DNA of 64,000 nucleotides from TMP-86 sp964247385 (GCA_964247385.1 CAXTUB010000004.1:184738-248737); one strand, 5' to 3'. Shown: positions 55,627 through 64,000, numbered from the stretch's first letter. A program made the numbers and translations. The notes: generated from the sequence alone by a model not told the origin.

Positions 55627-56328
55627 CTAATCAAAAGAAATTTGCGCAACTCCCGCGATGCTCGTGAATTCCGCGTTCGGTTTGCACGGCTGCGCGCTGT
55701 CGGGGTGGCTGATTGCAAGCAGATGCGCAATGCCGAATGCGGCCGCGGCGCGCAGCACCGGCAGATGATCATCAATGAACAAGGTGCGCGCCGGATCGAA
55801 CGGCTCTTTCGCACGTAACCGCGGCCAGAAATCCGGCGATTCTTTCGGCGCACCAAATTCGTGGCTCGAGTGTGCGGCATCCACATGCGCCAATAAACCG
55901 GTCCGCTTTGCTTTGATCGCGAGTACCGCCGGATGTGCATTCGTGGCGAGTACGCGCCGCTTACCCGTCCGGGCAAGCCGATGGAGAAAGTCGAGCGCGC
56001 CGGGCAAGAAGCGGATCTCGTGCGCCACGTTCTCCTTGAGCGCCAGGATATCGAGCGCGAGCTCGCGGCTCCAATATTCGATGCTGTACCAATCGAGCGT
56101 GCCTGCGCACGCATGAAACCGCGCCATCAAGCGCTCGCGCACCGCGCTTTCGCTAACGCCGGAAACTCGCGCGTGATGCTGCACCAAATGGCTTTGCCAA
56201 AACCAATTGTCGAAATGCAAATCGAGGAGTGTGCCGTCCATGTCGAGCAGCACCGTGTCGATGCCAGACCAGTCGAGCGCATGCGCAACAGGCTCAAGAG
56301 CCGGATTGATATGATGCGGCGGTGGCAC
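55627..56328 (-). CDS. HAD-family GMP/IMP nucleotidase (YrfG-like)
   Basis: A 233-residue HAD hydrolase with motif I LLDMDGTLLDLHFDNWFWQ, motif II in LATNAHP and the final DD in TLFIDDHLPVLRAA. The LDLHFDNWFW stretch is characteristic of YrfG, which dephosphorylates purine nucleotides. GTG at 56328 begins just upstream of the core; the open frame continues to 56973 but is antisense to the next genes. It is divergent from the DUF3301 gene. Confidence 0.87.
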   Translation of the reverse strand: MPPPHHINPALEPVAHALDWSGIDTVLLDMDGTLLDLHFDNWFWQSHLVQHHARVSGVSESAVRERLMARFHACAGTLDWYSIEYWSRELALDILALKENVAHEIRFLPGALDFLHRLARTGKRRVLATNAHPAVLAIKAKRTGLLAHVDAAHSSHEFGAPKESPDFWPRLRAKEPFDPARTLFIDDHLPVLRAAAAFGIAHLLAISHPDSAQPCKPNAEFTSIAGVAQISFD

Positions 56329-56433
56329 AGCGGACGCAGCGTAGCGTAACGCGCATCGATCGGGCGCTGCCGAACCGTTTGAGGACCGCTTTGATTGCGC
56401 TCGTGCCTGGCCGTGCGTCTGCGCACTCTTGCC

Positions 56434-56748
56434 GTGAACGAATATCCTGAGCTTTTTCTTGCCCTGGGCGTTGCGGCGCTCGCCGCGGTCTATACGCTTT
56501 GGCATCGCGCGCTGGCGGCCCGCGAGCGCGCCAATGCGATTGCGCGCGAAACTTGCCTGCGCGCAGTCGTGCAGTTTCTTGACGAGACCGTGGCATTCAC
56601 GGGATTTCGCTTGCGGCGCGATGCCCGCGGGCGTTTTCGTATCCTGCGTACCTACACATTCGATTACACCCCCAATGGCCGCGACCGGGAGCAAGGGTTC
56701 GTCGTGCTCGCGGGGCAGGTCGTGGAATCCGTGGGCCTGGCGAGCTAA
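56434..56748 (+). CDS. DUF3301 family small membrane protein
   Basis: A 104-residue protein with one N-terminal membrane helix (LFLALGVAALAAVYTLW) and a short soluble domain with RAVVQFLDETVAFTGFRLR and FDYTPNGRDREQGFVVLAG. This matches DUF3301, a gammaproteobacterial family of unknown function often next to the YrfG-like HAD gene, as here. GTG at 56434 is chosen. Confidence 0.85.
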   Translation: MNEYPELFLALGVAALAAVYTLWHRALAARERANAIARETCLRAVVQFLDETVAFTGFRLRRDARGRFRILRTYTFDYTPNGRDREQGFVVLAGQVVESVGLAS

Positions 56749-56788
56749 GCTACTTGGCGCGCCGCCTGCCACGGCCAATCGAGCGGGG

Positions 56789-57025
56789 ATGCAGTTTTTG
56801 AGCGACGACGACAACAACAACGTCAACCGCGATCTATTCAAGAATATCGAGCGCCTGCGCGGCTTGCGCATCGAGCATCGGGACTTGGACGATGTCATTG
56901 CGCGGCTGTCGATGGATTTCAACGTGGATGAAGTGCAGATGAAGCGATTGAAGAAGCGCAAGCTTCTTCTCAAAGATCAAATCGCAAGACTCGAAAGTCA
57001 ACTGATCCCGGATCTCAATGCATGA
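56789..57025 (+). CDS. DUF465 (YdcH-like) small helical protein
   Basis: A 78-residue charged helical hairpin: ERLRGLRIEHRDLDDVIARL, then VQMKRLKKRKLLLKDQIARL. This is the DUF465 pattern; the function is unknown. The ATG at 56789 has a GGGG-containing purine stretch upstream. Its TGA overlaps the ATG of the MscS-like gene (ATGA). Confidence 0.85.
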   Translation: MQFLSDDDNNNVNRDLFKNIERLRGLRIEHRDLDDVIARLSMDFNVDEVQMKRLKKRKLLLKDQIARLESQLIPDLNA

Positions 57026-58335
57026 GGTCTTTCGAGCAAAGCGCGGGCAGCTTTTTCGAGATTCTCTTCACGCGTAGCGTTCTGACCGAGCTGGCCGCGC
57101 TCGTCCTGGCTGGTGTCGTCGGCTGGGTGATCACGAGCCTGCTGCAACGCTGGGCCGCTCAGCACGTCGTGCAAACCGAACCGTCATTGAAATGGGGCTA
57201 TCTCAGCCGCTGCGGAAGTCTCGTCATCGCGCCGTTCGTCATCGCGCTGCTCGTGCTGACCTTCAGCCGCCTCGTTGTCCTCGATTGGCACCTCGACGAT
57301 ACGCTCATCGATCTTGCGATCCGTCTGATCGCTGCCTATGCCGTGGTGCGCCTGGCCGTGCTCGTGTTTTCCGCAAGTCTCGGCGGGCAATCGTGGCTGC
57401 GCCGACGTGAAGTGCGCGCAACTTTGCTCATCTGGCTGGTCATCGCCGCGCAGATCCTCGACTGGCTCGACCCCATCGTCGAACGCTTGGACAGTATCGG
57501 CGTCACCGCAGGCAAGGGACGAATCAGCCTTTGGTCGGTATTGAAGCTGCTGTTCACACTGACGGTGTTCATGGTGGCCGCCACTTGGGTCGGACGCTGG
57601 ATCGAGCGGCGCATGATGAGTGTGACCACCCTCGCCCTGTCGACCCGCATTGGAATTTCCAAGTCTGCGAACGCCTTTCTGATTGGGCTCAGCATTTTGC
57701 TTGGACTGAACGCCGCGGGCGTGGACTTGACCGCGCTCACCGTGCTCACCGGCGCCATCGGTCTGGGGCTCGGCTTCGGTTTGCAATCCATTGCGGCCAA
57801 CTTCGTCAGCGGCTTCGTATTGCTCATGGACCGCTCCATCAAGCCTGGCGATGTCATCAGCTTCACCGGTCAAACCGGCACGAGCACAGAGGGTTTCGGC
57901 TGGGTGCAGGAGCTGCGCGGCCGATACGTGGTGGTACGCGATCGGGACGGTGTGGAGATGCTGGTTCCGAATCAGCACTTGATTCAAAATCCCGTGATCA
58001 ACTGGAGCTATACCGACCCACGCGTCCGGCTGAAGCTGCCGGTGCGCATTTCATTTCGCGACGATCCCGAGGTGGCGCTGCGCATCCTCCTCAAGGCCTG
58101 CGAAGGTCAAGAGCGTGTTCTGCCCGATCCGCCGCCCGTGGCCCGCCTCATGCACTTCAGCGAAAGCGGTATCGATCTGGAGCTCAGATTCTGGATCTCC
58201 GATCCGCAAGAAGGCGTGAATAACGTGCGCTCGGAAGTGAATCGCGCCATTTGGCGGTTATTCAAGGTTCACGCCATCACCATCCCGGTGGCGCAGCGTG
58301 AAGTGTTGCTGCATGCCGCGAACGGGCTCGACTGA
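57022..58335 (+). CDS. MscS family mechanosensitive ion channel
   Basis: A 437-residue membrane protein. Several N-terminal helices precede the pore helix (AIGLGLGFGLQSIAANFVSG), followed by the beta domain (DRSIKPGDVISF...MLVPNQHLIQNPVINWS) and the C-terminal alpha/beta vestibule. The pore helix shows the Gly/Ala packing typical of MscS. Extra N-terminal helices make it longer than E. coli MscS (286). It is coupled to DUF465 by a four-base overlap. Confidence 0.93.
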   Translation: MRSFEQSAGSFFEILFTRSVLTELAALVLAGVVGWVITSLLQRWAAQHVVQTEPSLKWGYLSRCGSLVIAPFVIALLVLTFSRLVVLDWHLDDTLIDLAIRLIAAYAVVRLAVLVFSASLGGQSWLRRREVRATLLIWLVIAAQILDWLDPIVERLDSIGVTAGKGRISLWSVLKLLFTLTVFMVAATWVGRWIERRMMSVTTLALSTRIGISKSANAFLIGLSILLGLNAAGVDLTALTVLTGAIGLGLGFGLQSIAANFVSGFVLLMDRSIKPGDVISFTGQTGTSTEGFGWVQELRGRYVVVRDRDGVEMLVPNQHLIQNPVINWSYTDPRVRLKLPVRISFRDDPEVALRILLKACEGQERVLPDPPPVARLMHFSESGIDLELRFWISDPQEGVNNVRSEVNRAIWRLFKVHAITIPVAQREVLLHAANGLD

Positions 58336-58744
58336 TCACGCGCCGGTGCAGCTCGACGAGCGCGAGCTCGAATGGAAATTCGTGCGCGCACCGGGCCCCG
58401 GCGGCCAGCATGTCAACAAGACCTCCTCCGCCGTTCAGCTGCGATTCGATTTACGAGCAAATCAGTCACTCGCCCCCGAGGTGAAGCAGCGGCTACGCGC
58501 GCTCGCAGGGCATCGATTGAATGCGGATGGAAGTGTGTTGATCATCTCACGCACAGCGCGCAGCCAGGAGCAGAACCGCCGTGTCGCCCGCGAAAAGCTT
58601 CTTACGCTCATTGAGGCAGCGCTCGAACCTCCGCGCGTGCGCAAGCCAACCAAGGTGAGCCGCGCGGTGAAAGCGCGTCGCGCCAGAGACAAGCAACTAC
58701 AAGCCCAGCGAAAGAAGAGCCGCGCCAGCGCGGCATGGGACTAG
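58313..58744 (+). CDS. arfB: Peptidyl-tRNA hydrolase ArfB (ribosome rescue)
   Basis: About 143 residues with the release-factor core: WKFVRAPGPGGQHVNKTSSA holds the GGQ motif that hydrolyses peptidyl-tRNA on stalled ribosomes. The basic C-terminal tail (RARDKQLQAQRKKSRASA) binds the mRNA channel in ArfB/YaeJ. ATG at 58313 overlaps the MscS-like gene by 23 bases; GTG at 58298 is possible. Confidence 0.92.
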   Translation: MPRTGSTDHAPVQLDERELEWKFVRAPGPGGQHVNKTSSAVQLRFDLRANQSLAPEVKQRLRALAGHRLNADGSVLIISRTARSQEQNRRVAREKLLTLIEAALEPPRVRKPTKVSRAVKARRARDKQLQAQRKKSRASAAWD

Positions 58745-58792
58745 GGAAGCTCGTCCTTAGCCTGTGCCCGCCGTCGCAGGCGCGTTGTCAAT

Positions 58793-59032
58793 CTAATGTG
58801 CGGCAGAATCGCCGCTGCCTTCCGCCGCCGCCACTTGCTCGCGCATGTGCGCCGATTGCGCATCGACCGTGCCTTGCACCGCCTTCGCGCGCTCGATGTC
58901 GTGCGTCAGAGGATCGAACACATTGGATTGCGGCGCGGGCTTCGGCTGCGGCGCCGGTGATGTTTGAGGCGGCGCGCAGGCCGCGACGATACTCACGCAT
59001 GACGCGGCAAACAATGTCCTGCGAAACATCAT
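58793..59032 (-). CDS. Small predicted lipoprotein
   Basis: A 79-residue protein with a lipoprotein signal (lipobox IVAAC, cysteine near residue 19), then a Pro/Gln-rich linker (PPQTSPAPQPKPAPQ) and a short helix (DPLTHDIERAKAVQGTVDAQ). No family is recognised. A helix ending in this way is seen in small envelope lipoproteins. It is divergent from the gene at 59079. Confidence 0.7.
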   Translation of the reverse strand: MMFRRTLFAASCVSIVAACAPPQTSPAPQPKPAPQSNVFDPLTHDIERAKAVQGTVDAQSAHMREQVAAAEGSGDSAAH

Positions 59033-59078
59033 GGCATCTCCTTAAGATGCGATAAATTCCGAGTGTACAATCGAATTC

Positions 59079-60155
59079 ATGAGACATGAAACCTTGACTT
59101 GGCGTTGCAGCGTCTCGCTCTTTGCATTGCTGGCCGCGTACAGCGCCCGCGCCGCGATCGACATGGACACCGCTGGACAAATCTATGAAGCGGCCGCAAT
59201 TCGCGAGCAAGTGCGTCCGACACTTACGCCTCTTCCCAAGCGCATGCGCGAAATGTTCGCGGTGGGTTCGAAGACGACGTTGACGCCGATGCAAGGCGAT
59301 GCGCTCGAGCAAGCCGCAGCGCGCGGCTTTACGGTGAGCGTGTTCGAGCCGTCGGCGCTGTCTGCCATGGCGGAAAATTTTGATGCGGCAAGTGCGAAAA
59401 AGGCACTCGCGTTCTTGAGGAGCGGTGCTGGCGCGCGCATGGTGAAGGCCGATGAGGCCCTGGCATCGCTCGATCCGTCCAGCATCGATCGCGTCATGAC
59501 CGGCGAGATCAAGGCGCCGGGCACGCCGCGGCGCGATGTGCTATTTGAAAAGTTGGAGCGCGCCGCGCACTTGAGCGAGTCGGCGGCAGAAGTATTTTTC
59601 AGCTTAAGTGATGCGGTTGCGATCGGCACGGCGATCGGCGCCGGCACCGATCCGCTCGCCGCGGCCGAGCAAGCGCGTGCGGGCGATGCCGGTCAGGCGG
59701 AAATGGCCACCGGCATGCGCGAATCGCTTCGTCGCTACATGGCGTATGGTTACCGCGACCTGAGCGATGAGGATTTGAAAACCATCGTGGCGTATCTCGA
59801 ATCCAAACCGGGCATGCGCTATGCCGGCGCCTATGCGGCGGCTATGGCGGCTGGCTACAAAGCCATGGGGAAACGTGCCGGCGAACAGATCGGCGGTGCG
59901 TTGCGGGAGCTTGCGCAAACGCAGGCTCAAAATCTTGCACCCGCGTCGAAGGCCGGAAGCCTGTCCAAACCCGAGAGCGACCATCCGCCAGGGAACGCTG
60001 TGAAGCCCGGGAGTGTGCCTAAGCCCCCAGCTCCACCGCGCGAGGTGCCGGCGCCGAAGTCCAAGCCTCTGCAGGACACTCCGCTCCCCGAGCAGACTCC
60101 ACCCGCGCCCGTCTTACCGCCGGATACCAGGGCGCCGTCCACTCACCAAGAATAA
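59079..60155 (+). CDS. Secreted helical protein of unknown function, Pro-rich tail
   Basis: A 358-residue exported protein. The signal peptide ends near ARAAID; the body (about residues 25-285) is Ala-rich and helical. One block (DLSDEDLKTIVAYLESKPG, then MRYAGAYAAAMAAGYKAMG) resembles DUF2059 domains. The last 70 residues are Pro/Lys/Ser-rich and look disordered. No catalytic motif is seen. The function is not known. Confidence 0.7.
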   Translation: MRHETLTWRCSVSLFALLAAYSARAAIDMDTAGQIYEAAAIREQVRPTLTPLPKRMREMFAVGSKTTLTPMQGDALEQAAARGFTVSVFEPSALSAMAENFDAASAKKALAFLRSGAGARMVKADEALASLDPSSIDRVMTGEIKAPGTPRRDVLFEKLERAAHLSESAAEVFFSLSDAVAIGTAIGAGTDPLAAAEQARAGDAGQAEMATGMRESLRRYMAYGYRDLSDEDLKTIVAYLESKPGMRYAGAYAAAMAAGYKAMGKRAGEQIGGALRELAQTQAQNLAPASKAGSLSKPESDHPPGNAVKPGSVPKPPAPPREVPAPKSKPLQDTPLPEQTPPAPVLPPDTRAPSTHQE

Positions 60156-60195
60156 CCAAGCGCGGAGGGCTCGGGCGCAGCACCGTGCAAGCTCG

Positions 60196-61848
60196 CTAAT
60201 GTGAGGCCGCGGCGAATCGACCTGCGAGCCGCGTGACCCAATCGCGCTCCTGTGGAGTCAGTTCCTCATCGTCTCGCAGATCGCCTCGGGCCGAGCGCAA
60301 CCGATTCAAGGTCACGGGCTTCACTGTGGTGCCGGTCACCGCATGCGTGATCAGATAGCTGTGGTAAGCGCCCTCCCGCGCTCCGGCGAAGCCGAACAGC
60401 ACGCGAAAATCGCGTGCATCGTCGTGAAGTTGCGGATTGATGCGCTCATCGCAAATCACGTAATACGCATCTTCCGCAGGACGGCCGATGAAGGCGCCTT
60501 CGGTTGCGAGCGATTCGAGAAATTCGCTGATGCGCGCATGGACGCGCGCAGCGATCTCACCGCGCTCCGCGGCGAACATGACCCACCGCGTGCCCCGCTC
60601 GATGCTATCGACGATGAACAGCGCCAACCGCCGCGCCGACAAATATTTCCAGTCCGCGCACGCGGCGCTCTGCCCGGCCAGGGTGCGGGGCGGTATGCCG
60701 GTATGCGGACGGGCGCGCGTCGCTTGCAGCGAGTTGACGCCAAATGCCGCCAGGCGCCGCCGGCGGTCTTCCGTCACCATGCAATTGGGGCGGAAGCCGG
60801 GCCGCAGAACCGCGTCTTCGATCTCGGCTGCTGACCACACCGGCCATACCTGATCTGCGCGAGCGGTCATGCCGGCCACGATGCCGCACGGCGCAAATGA
60901 CTCGAAGCGACCGCGCAATTTGTCGTGCGCCAGAACGCGCGGAAAAAACATGAAGGCGTTTTCGCTCGCAAAGCCGAAGTCCCGCAGGCCTCTCAGCGCA
61001 TCATCGGCCGTCGCCCACTCGAGCGGCGGATCCACGATGAGCATTGCGCGGCGTGTTTTACAGTAACGCGCCGCAACCAACAGCGTGCTTGCGCCCACAT
61101 CCTGTTCCCTGCTCAGCGGCGGAACGCATAAAAAATTGAAGTCATCCACCTGATCGAGCGCGAACAGCCCGGTGCTTTCGCCTTGCGAACCAATGAGATC
61201 GTAGTCGGTCAGGGGAGCGCCATCGTCGCCGTCCGCGCTCGAAAGAACATAGCCAGCGGCAAAGCCACTGGCTCGATCCACGGTGCAAAGCGGCCGCGCC
61301 GCCGGGGCCGGCGCCCGCAAGCTGACCAATTCCGAATCCAGCAGCGCAAATACGGCCGGGCGCTGCGCGTTGGCGGCAAATGAAATAGCGCGAAACGTCT
61401 CTTGATCTTCGACCTGCTCGGTGCCGTGCGCGCGCACCCGCTGGATCGTCAGGTTGAATTGTGAATCCGATGGGCCGACTTGGTCGTAATCCACGCTGGC
61501 GCGCAAGAATTCACGCGTGCCGGGCCGCTTGGCTTCCAGCACCAGCGAACCTCCATCGGCGGTCGGCAGCGTGAGAGAGCTCGGCCGCGCACCGTTGACG
61601 ACGCGGACCACGTAGGCCTCGCGACCGCCGCTGTCGAAGTACTGCTCGACCGCGTAGCCCAGAGGGCTGGGCTGCCACAGTCCGCCGAACTCTTGGGCGA
61701 ATTGAGCAAAGCTCGTAATTCGAACGGGGCGATTGACGGGACCGCGCAAGGTGCGGCCAACGAATGCGGTGGTCGCGGTGGGGGACTTCGCTATTGCCTC
61801 TTCGGGACCACTTTCTTCTCGAACCTTGATTCCGAGTGCATTCGCCAT
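60196..61848 (-). CDS. Contractile-tail sheath protein, orphan gene
   Basis: A 550-residue protein of the phage tail sheath family. The N-terminal part has TTAFVGRTLRGPVNRPV, then FGGLWQPSPLGYAVEQYF and GGREAYVVRVVNG; the C-terminal part has YYVICDERINP and GTTVKPVTLNRL, the standard sheath ending. Sheaths surround the tube of Myoviridae tails, R-type pyocins and extracellular contractile injection systems. No tube, baseplate, spike, ATPase or tape-measure gene is nearby. The gene is intact with typical local composition. ATG at 61848 (MANALGIKVREE) is preferred over 61926. Confidence 0.88.
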   Translation of the reverse strand: MANALGIKVREESGPEEAIAKSPTATTAFVGRTLRGPVNRPVRITSFAQFAQEFGGLWQPSPLGYAVEQYFDSGGREAYVVRVVNGARPSSLTLPTADGGSLVLEAKRPGTREFLRASVDYDQVGPSDSQFNLTIQRVRAHGTEQVEDQETFRAISFAANAQRPAVFALLDSELVSLRAPAPAARPLCTVDRASGFAAGYVLSSADGDDGAPLTDYDLIGSQGESTGLFALDQVDDFNFLCVPPLSREQDVGASTLLVAARYCKTRRAMLIVDPPLEWATADDALRGLRDFGFASENAFMFFPRVLAHDKLRGRFESFAPCGIVAGMTARADQVWPVWSAAEIEDAVLRPGFRPNCMVTEDRRRRLAAFGVNSLQATRARPHTGIPPRTLAGQSAACADWKYLSARRLALFIVDSIERGTRWVMFAAERGEIAARVHARISEFLESLATEGAFIGRPAEDAYYVICDERINPQLHDDARDFRVLFGFAGAREGAYHSYLITHAVTGTTVKPVTLNRLRSARGDLRDDEELTPQERDWVTRLAGRFAAASH

Positions 61849-61894
61849 CGTCAGACGACTTCGATCACCGCACCACGCGACGAACGCCAATGTA

Positions 61895-62065
61895 TCACAG
61901 CGCTGGATCGGGGTTCGCTTTCCCATTCCCGCGCGATTGCTCGGCCTTTTCTACCCTGTGCTCGCATGGCTCCAACCCGCGACGCTCAGTTTCGAGCGCC
62001 GCGGCATGCTGCTCGGCCTGCTTGCGCGCAATCTCCTCGAGCATGACTTTGAGCCACTCGCTCAT
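61895..62065 (-). CDS. Possible small acidic/basic helical protein
   Basis: A 56-residue open frame reading MSEWLKVMLEEIARKQAEQH, then AAALETERRGLEPC and a short polar tail; another ATG lies at 62071. The first half is an amphipathic helix with good Ala/Glu/Arg content. It lies in the 308-base gap between the sheath and L,D-transpeptidase genes, overlapping nothing else. No clear ribosome site was seen. It could be a real small gene or chance. Confidence 0.45.
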   Translation of the reverse strand: MSEWLKVMLEEIARKQAEQHAAALETERRGLEPCEHRVEKAEQSRGNGKANPDPAL

Positions 62066-62156
62066 TGGCATCAGGCGACGCAGCCATTCAAGAGGGAGAT
62101 CAAAGCGCGATTAGGGCGCGAACAGCATATTGCAGGGGATCTCCGGCGATCATGCG

Positions 62157-63413
62157 CTAATGCGCTGTGTCTGCTGCACTCGCCATTGGCTTGGGCGGCG
62201 GCGTTACGCTGGAAGTGGGTGCGGGCGGAACACTCGATGGGTCCGCCGGCGAGTTCCCCGGCGGAGGTTCGGCCGGCGCACGGCCGCCCAGCAAATCATT
62301 GAAAGTTTTTTCATCGATCAACAGACCGGACTTTCCATCCCAGTTGGATCCCTCGGGTAATCGATTTTCTACTTTCAGCGCCTGCGCGAGCACCGTATCC
62401 GTGCCGCTTCGCTCGCCCGTGACCGGAACGGGAACGCCTCGCGGAGTATGGGCAATCTCGCCCACTTCATCCCAATCAATCTCCTGCGCATGAGCCTTGA
62501 TCCGCTGGCGCAGCTTGGGCGCCAGAAGCTTATCGAGCAGCCGCTGACGATTCTTCGACCAATCACGGCGGTCATCCTCCATCACCACGTACGCTTGAAA
62601 ACTCAGTTGCGCGTGATGCCAGCCAAAAAGAAACGGCTGATTGACCACGGTGACTTGCGTACCGATGGGCATCAAGTCATACATCACCGCGATATCCTCG
62701 GGATACAGCCGCAGGCACCCGTGGCTCGAGCGCATGCCGACGCCATAGGGCTTGTTGGTGCCGTGAATCAAATAGCTCGGCCAGGATAGCCGGAACATGT
62801 AGGCCCCCAACGGATTATCCGGGCCGGCAGGAACCTTGGCCGGCAAAATATCGCCCTCTTTCTTGTGCTCATCGCGCACGGACTGCGGCACGATCCACAC
62901 GGGGTCTTTTTGCCTGCTCACCACACGTGTCGTGCCCTCCGGAGTTCGCCAACCCACCCGGCCGATGCCAATTGGGTGGGTGACCACGACTTGCGGCTCA
63001 TTTTTTTTATGAGGCAAATAATAAAAAATCCGCATGGCGGCGACATTCACGACCAACCCTTGATGCGGAGCGGCCGGCAAGATGAACTGCGTCGGCACGA
63101 CGACTTCTGTGCCCACACCCGGCAGCCACGGGTCGACGCCTGGGTTTGCGAGCAGCATTTCTTCATAACCCACGTCGAAGCGCCGCGCGATGTCGGGCAG
63201 CGTGTCGTCCTTACCGACGACGGTCTTCTGGAGATAGCCGACGACCTCCTGTGATTCATCGTCCAGCGTGAAGCGATGGGTTGCCTGCGGCGCTGGCAAG
63301 ACCGGGGCGGGCGGCGGTGGGGGCGGTGCAGGCGCGGGCTTCGGCTCGTGCCTGAACAGGGTGCAACCGGCGAACAGCACGCAACAACCCAGTACGGATC
63401 TCAACCCTCGCAT
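62157..63413 (-). CDS. L,D-transpeptidase with LysM-like domain
   Basis: A 418-residue lipoprotein (lipobox LFAGC near residue 17). A Pro-rich linker is followed by a LysM-like domain (DTLPDIARRFDVGYEEMLLA, PGVDPWLPGVGTEVVVP) and the YkuD catalytic domain with HGTNKPYGVG and RSSHGCLRLYPED, where Cys233 is the nucleophile. It probably cross-links peptidoglycan or attaches lipoprotein. The C-terminal 90 residues are low-complexity. It belongs to the ErfK/YbiS/YcfS/YnhG type. Confidence 0.93.
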   Translation of the reverse strand: MRGLRSVLGCCVLFAGCTLFRHEPKPAPAPPPPPPAPVLPAPQATHRFTLDDESQEVVGYLQKTVVGKDDTLPDIARRFDVGYEEMLLANPGVDPWLPGVGTEVVVPTQFILPAAPHQGLVVNVAAMRIFYYLPHKKNEPQVVVTHPIGIGRVGWRTPEGTTRVVSRQKDPVWIVPQSVRDEHKKEGDILPAKVPAGPDNPLGAYMFRLSWPSYLIHGTNKPYGVGMRSSHGCLRLYPEDIAVMYDLMPIGTQVTVVNQPFLFGWHHAQLSFQAYVVMEDDRRDWSKNRQRLLDKLLAPKLRQRIKAHAQEIDWDEVGEIAHTPRGVPVPVTGERSGTDTVLAQALKVENRLPEGSNWDGKSGLLIDEKTFNDLLGGRAPAEPPPGNSPADPSSVPPAPTSSVTPPPKPMASAADTAH

Positions 63414-63441
63414 CGGTGCATCCTCAACTCGACTTTCTTAA

Positions 63442-63945
63442 CTAAAGCAAGACCGGGCGGTCCGGCAGATCGTTCGACGGGCGCAGCATGGCGGGAAAAT
63501 TTCGTGCGAGCAAACTTCCCACGGCATCGATTCCGGCGACGCTCCCTTCCAGAAAACGGTGTGCACGGAAGTGCCCCTCCATCAGCCGGCAAACGCCTTC
63601 CCACTCTGTTGCGCCGATTCGCGCGCTCAAGCCGCGGTCGGCAATGATTTCCACATCGCGGTCCGCCAACTGTAGATAGATGAGCACGCCGTTGTTGTGC
63701 TCGGTATCCCATACGCGCAAGTGCGTGAAGATCTGCTTGGCGTGCTCACGCGGCGGCACATCGTTCCAAACCTGAGACAGAGAAAGCGAAGTCTCGACCG
63801 CAAAGCGAATCTCACCGCAATGCGTGCTCTCGGCTTGCTTGATGGCCGCTTCAATGGCGTCCAACGTCGCTGCGGAAAATTTCCGTCGCGTGAGCCAGTC
63901 CGAGGCGAACACATGTTTGAGCACGCGCGACGTGCGCATCACCAT
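63442..63945 (-). CDS. TPM domain protein, second gene of YgcG-like pair
   Basis: A 167-residue protein with one TPM domain: LDAIEAAIKQAESTHCGEIR, then VWDTEHNNGVLIYLQLAD, VEIIADRGLSARIG and the terminal helix. There is no signal peptide. It commonly follows a membrane-anchored YgcG-type gene, as here. The ATG at 63945 overlaps the upstream gene's stop. Confidence 0.88.
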   Translation of the reverse strand: MVMRTSRVLKHVFASDWLTRRKFSAATLDAIEAAIKQAESTHCGEIRFAVETSLSLSQVWNDVPPREHAKQIFTHLRVWDTEHNNGVLIYLQLADRDVEIIADRGLSARIGATEWEGVCRLMEGHFRAHRFLEGSVAGIDAVGSLLARNFPAMLRPSNDLPDRPVLL

Positions 63946-64000
63946 TTTCCCGAGGCGCCGCCGCCGCCAAAGCCGCCACCTCCTCCGCCGAACCCGCCAC
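63939..64000 (-). CDS. YgcG-type TPM protein, C-terminal end
   Basis: Only the last 19 residues plus the stop fall in the window: a Gly/Phe-rich tail ending in GGGGASGKW. This glycine-rich tail is the usual end of membrane-anchored TPM/YgcG proteins. The gene continues past the window edge, and its stop overlaps the next gene's start. Confidence 0.8.
   Translation of the reverse strand, partial: GGFGGGGGGFGGGGASGKW

Noticed and set aside
56329..56973. N-terminal extension of the YrfG-like gene
   Set aside because: It runs opposite DUF3301 and DUF465, whose families are recognisable.
61733..62302. 189-codon plus-strand frame opposite the sheath start
   Set aside because: No motif; it overlaps the sheath and L,D-transpeptidase genes on the other strand.

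Overview
The window is a gene-dense, GC-rich chromosomal segment. Gene content and order point to a gammaproteobacterium related to Xanthomonadales/Nevskiales (inference). The supporting signs are the dusB-fis pair, the run aroQ-accB-accC-prmA-DUF3426-dusB-fis-purH-purD, the pcm-rhodanese-tolC-waaA-kdkA neighbourhood, trxA-rho next to rhlB, the HAD/DUF3301 pair, and Mpl and RNase D. GTG and TTG starts are common. Almost all of it is core chromosome; no prophage, integron, CRISPR array, rRNA or tRNA was recognised.

Layout. 1-13.9 kb: end of hemL, a CPBP protease, a LON-domain protein, mpl, rnd, adk, a pyrophosphate energy module (PPi-dependent phosphofructokinase and H+-pumping pyrophosphatase), a PhzF protein, a PhaR-like regulator, folD and cysK-cysE. 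13.9-22.4 kb: a GGDEF/EAL protein, pcm-like methyltransferase, rhodanese, TolC, and LPS-core genes (waaA, kdkA, a GT9 glycosyltransferase, DUF6165). 22.3-28.9 kb: a CHCC zinc finger, an M3 peptidase, glnE, a membrane protein and a GNAT enzyme. 28.9-34.8 kb is the only accessory-looking stretch: a basic HTH-like protein, two thymidylate-kinase-like P-loop paralogues around a CHAD-like protein, a DUF486 membrane protein, repeat elements and a small lipoprotein. 34.8-47.2 kb: groES-groEL with a CIRCE operator and terminator, a DsbD-alpha/TlpA pair, then the aroQ-to-purD block. 47.3-53.5 kb: an LVIVD-repeat lipoprotein, decayed rho and stomatin fragments, a RelE/XRE toxin-antitoxin pair, a decayed N-formylglutamate amidohydrolase, stomatin-nfeD, and trxA-rho. 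53.7-64 kb: rhlB, a TonB-receptor relic, a HAD nucleotidase, DUF3301, DUF465, an MscS channel, arfB, secreted proteins, a lone contractile-tail sheath gene, an L,D-transpeptidase and TPM-domain proteins.

How the genes fit together. PPi-phosphofructokinase and H+-PPase can couple glycolytic flux, the PPi pool and the proton gradient. WaaA plus KdkA suggests LPS with a single phosphorylated Kdo. cysE-cysK make cysteine; accBC start fatty acid synthesis; purHD make purines; GlnE tunes glutamine synthetase; GroESL is under HrcA-type control.

The most unusual items are the kinase/CHAD-like/kinase locus (29.6-32.2 kb), the orphan sheath gene (60.2-61.8 kb), the reduced DsbD/TlpA pair joined at an A7 run (37.55 kb), the rho/stomatin pseudogene mosaic (49.0-49.3 kb), and three non-coding inverted- or direct-repeat elements (5.3, 32.9 and 34.5 kb). 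No complete new system is proven here.
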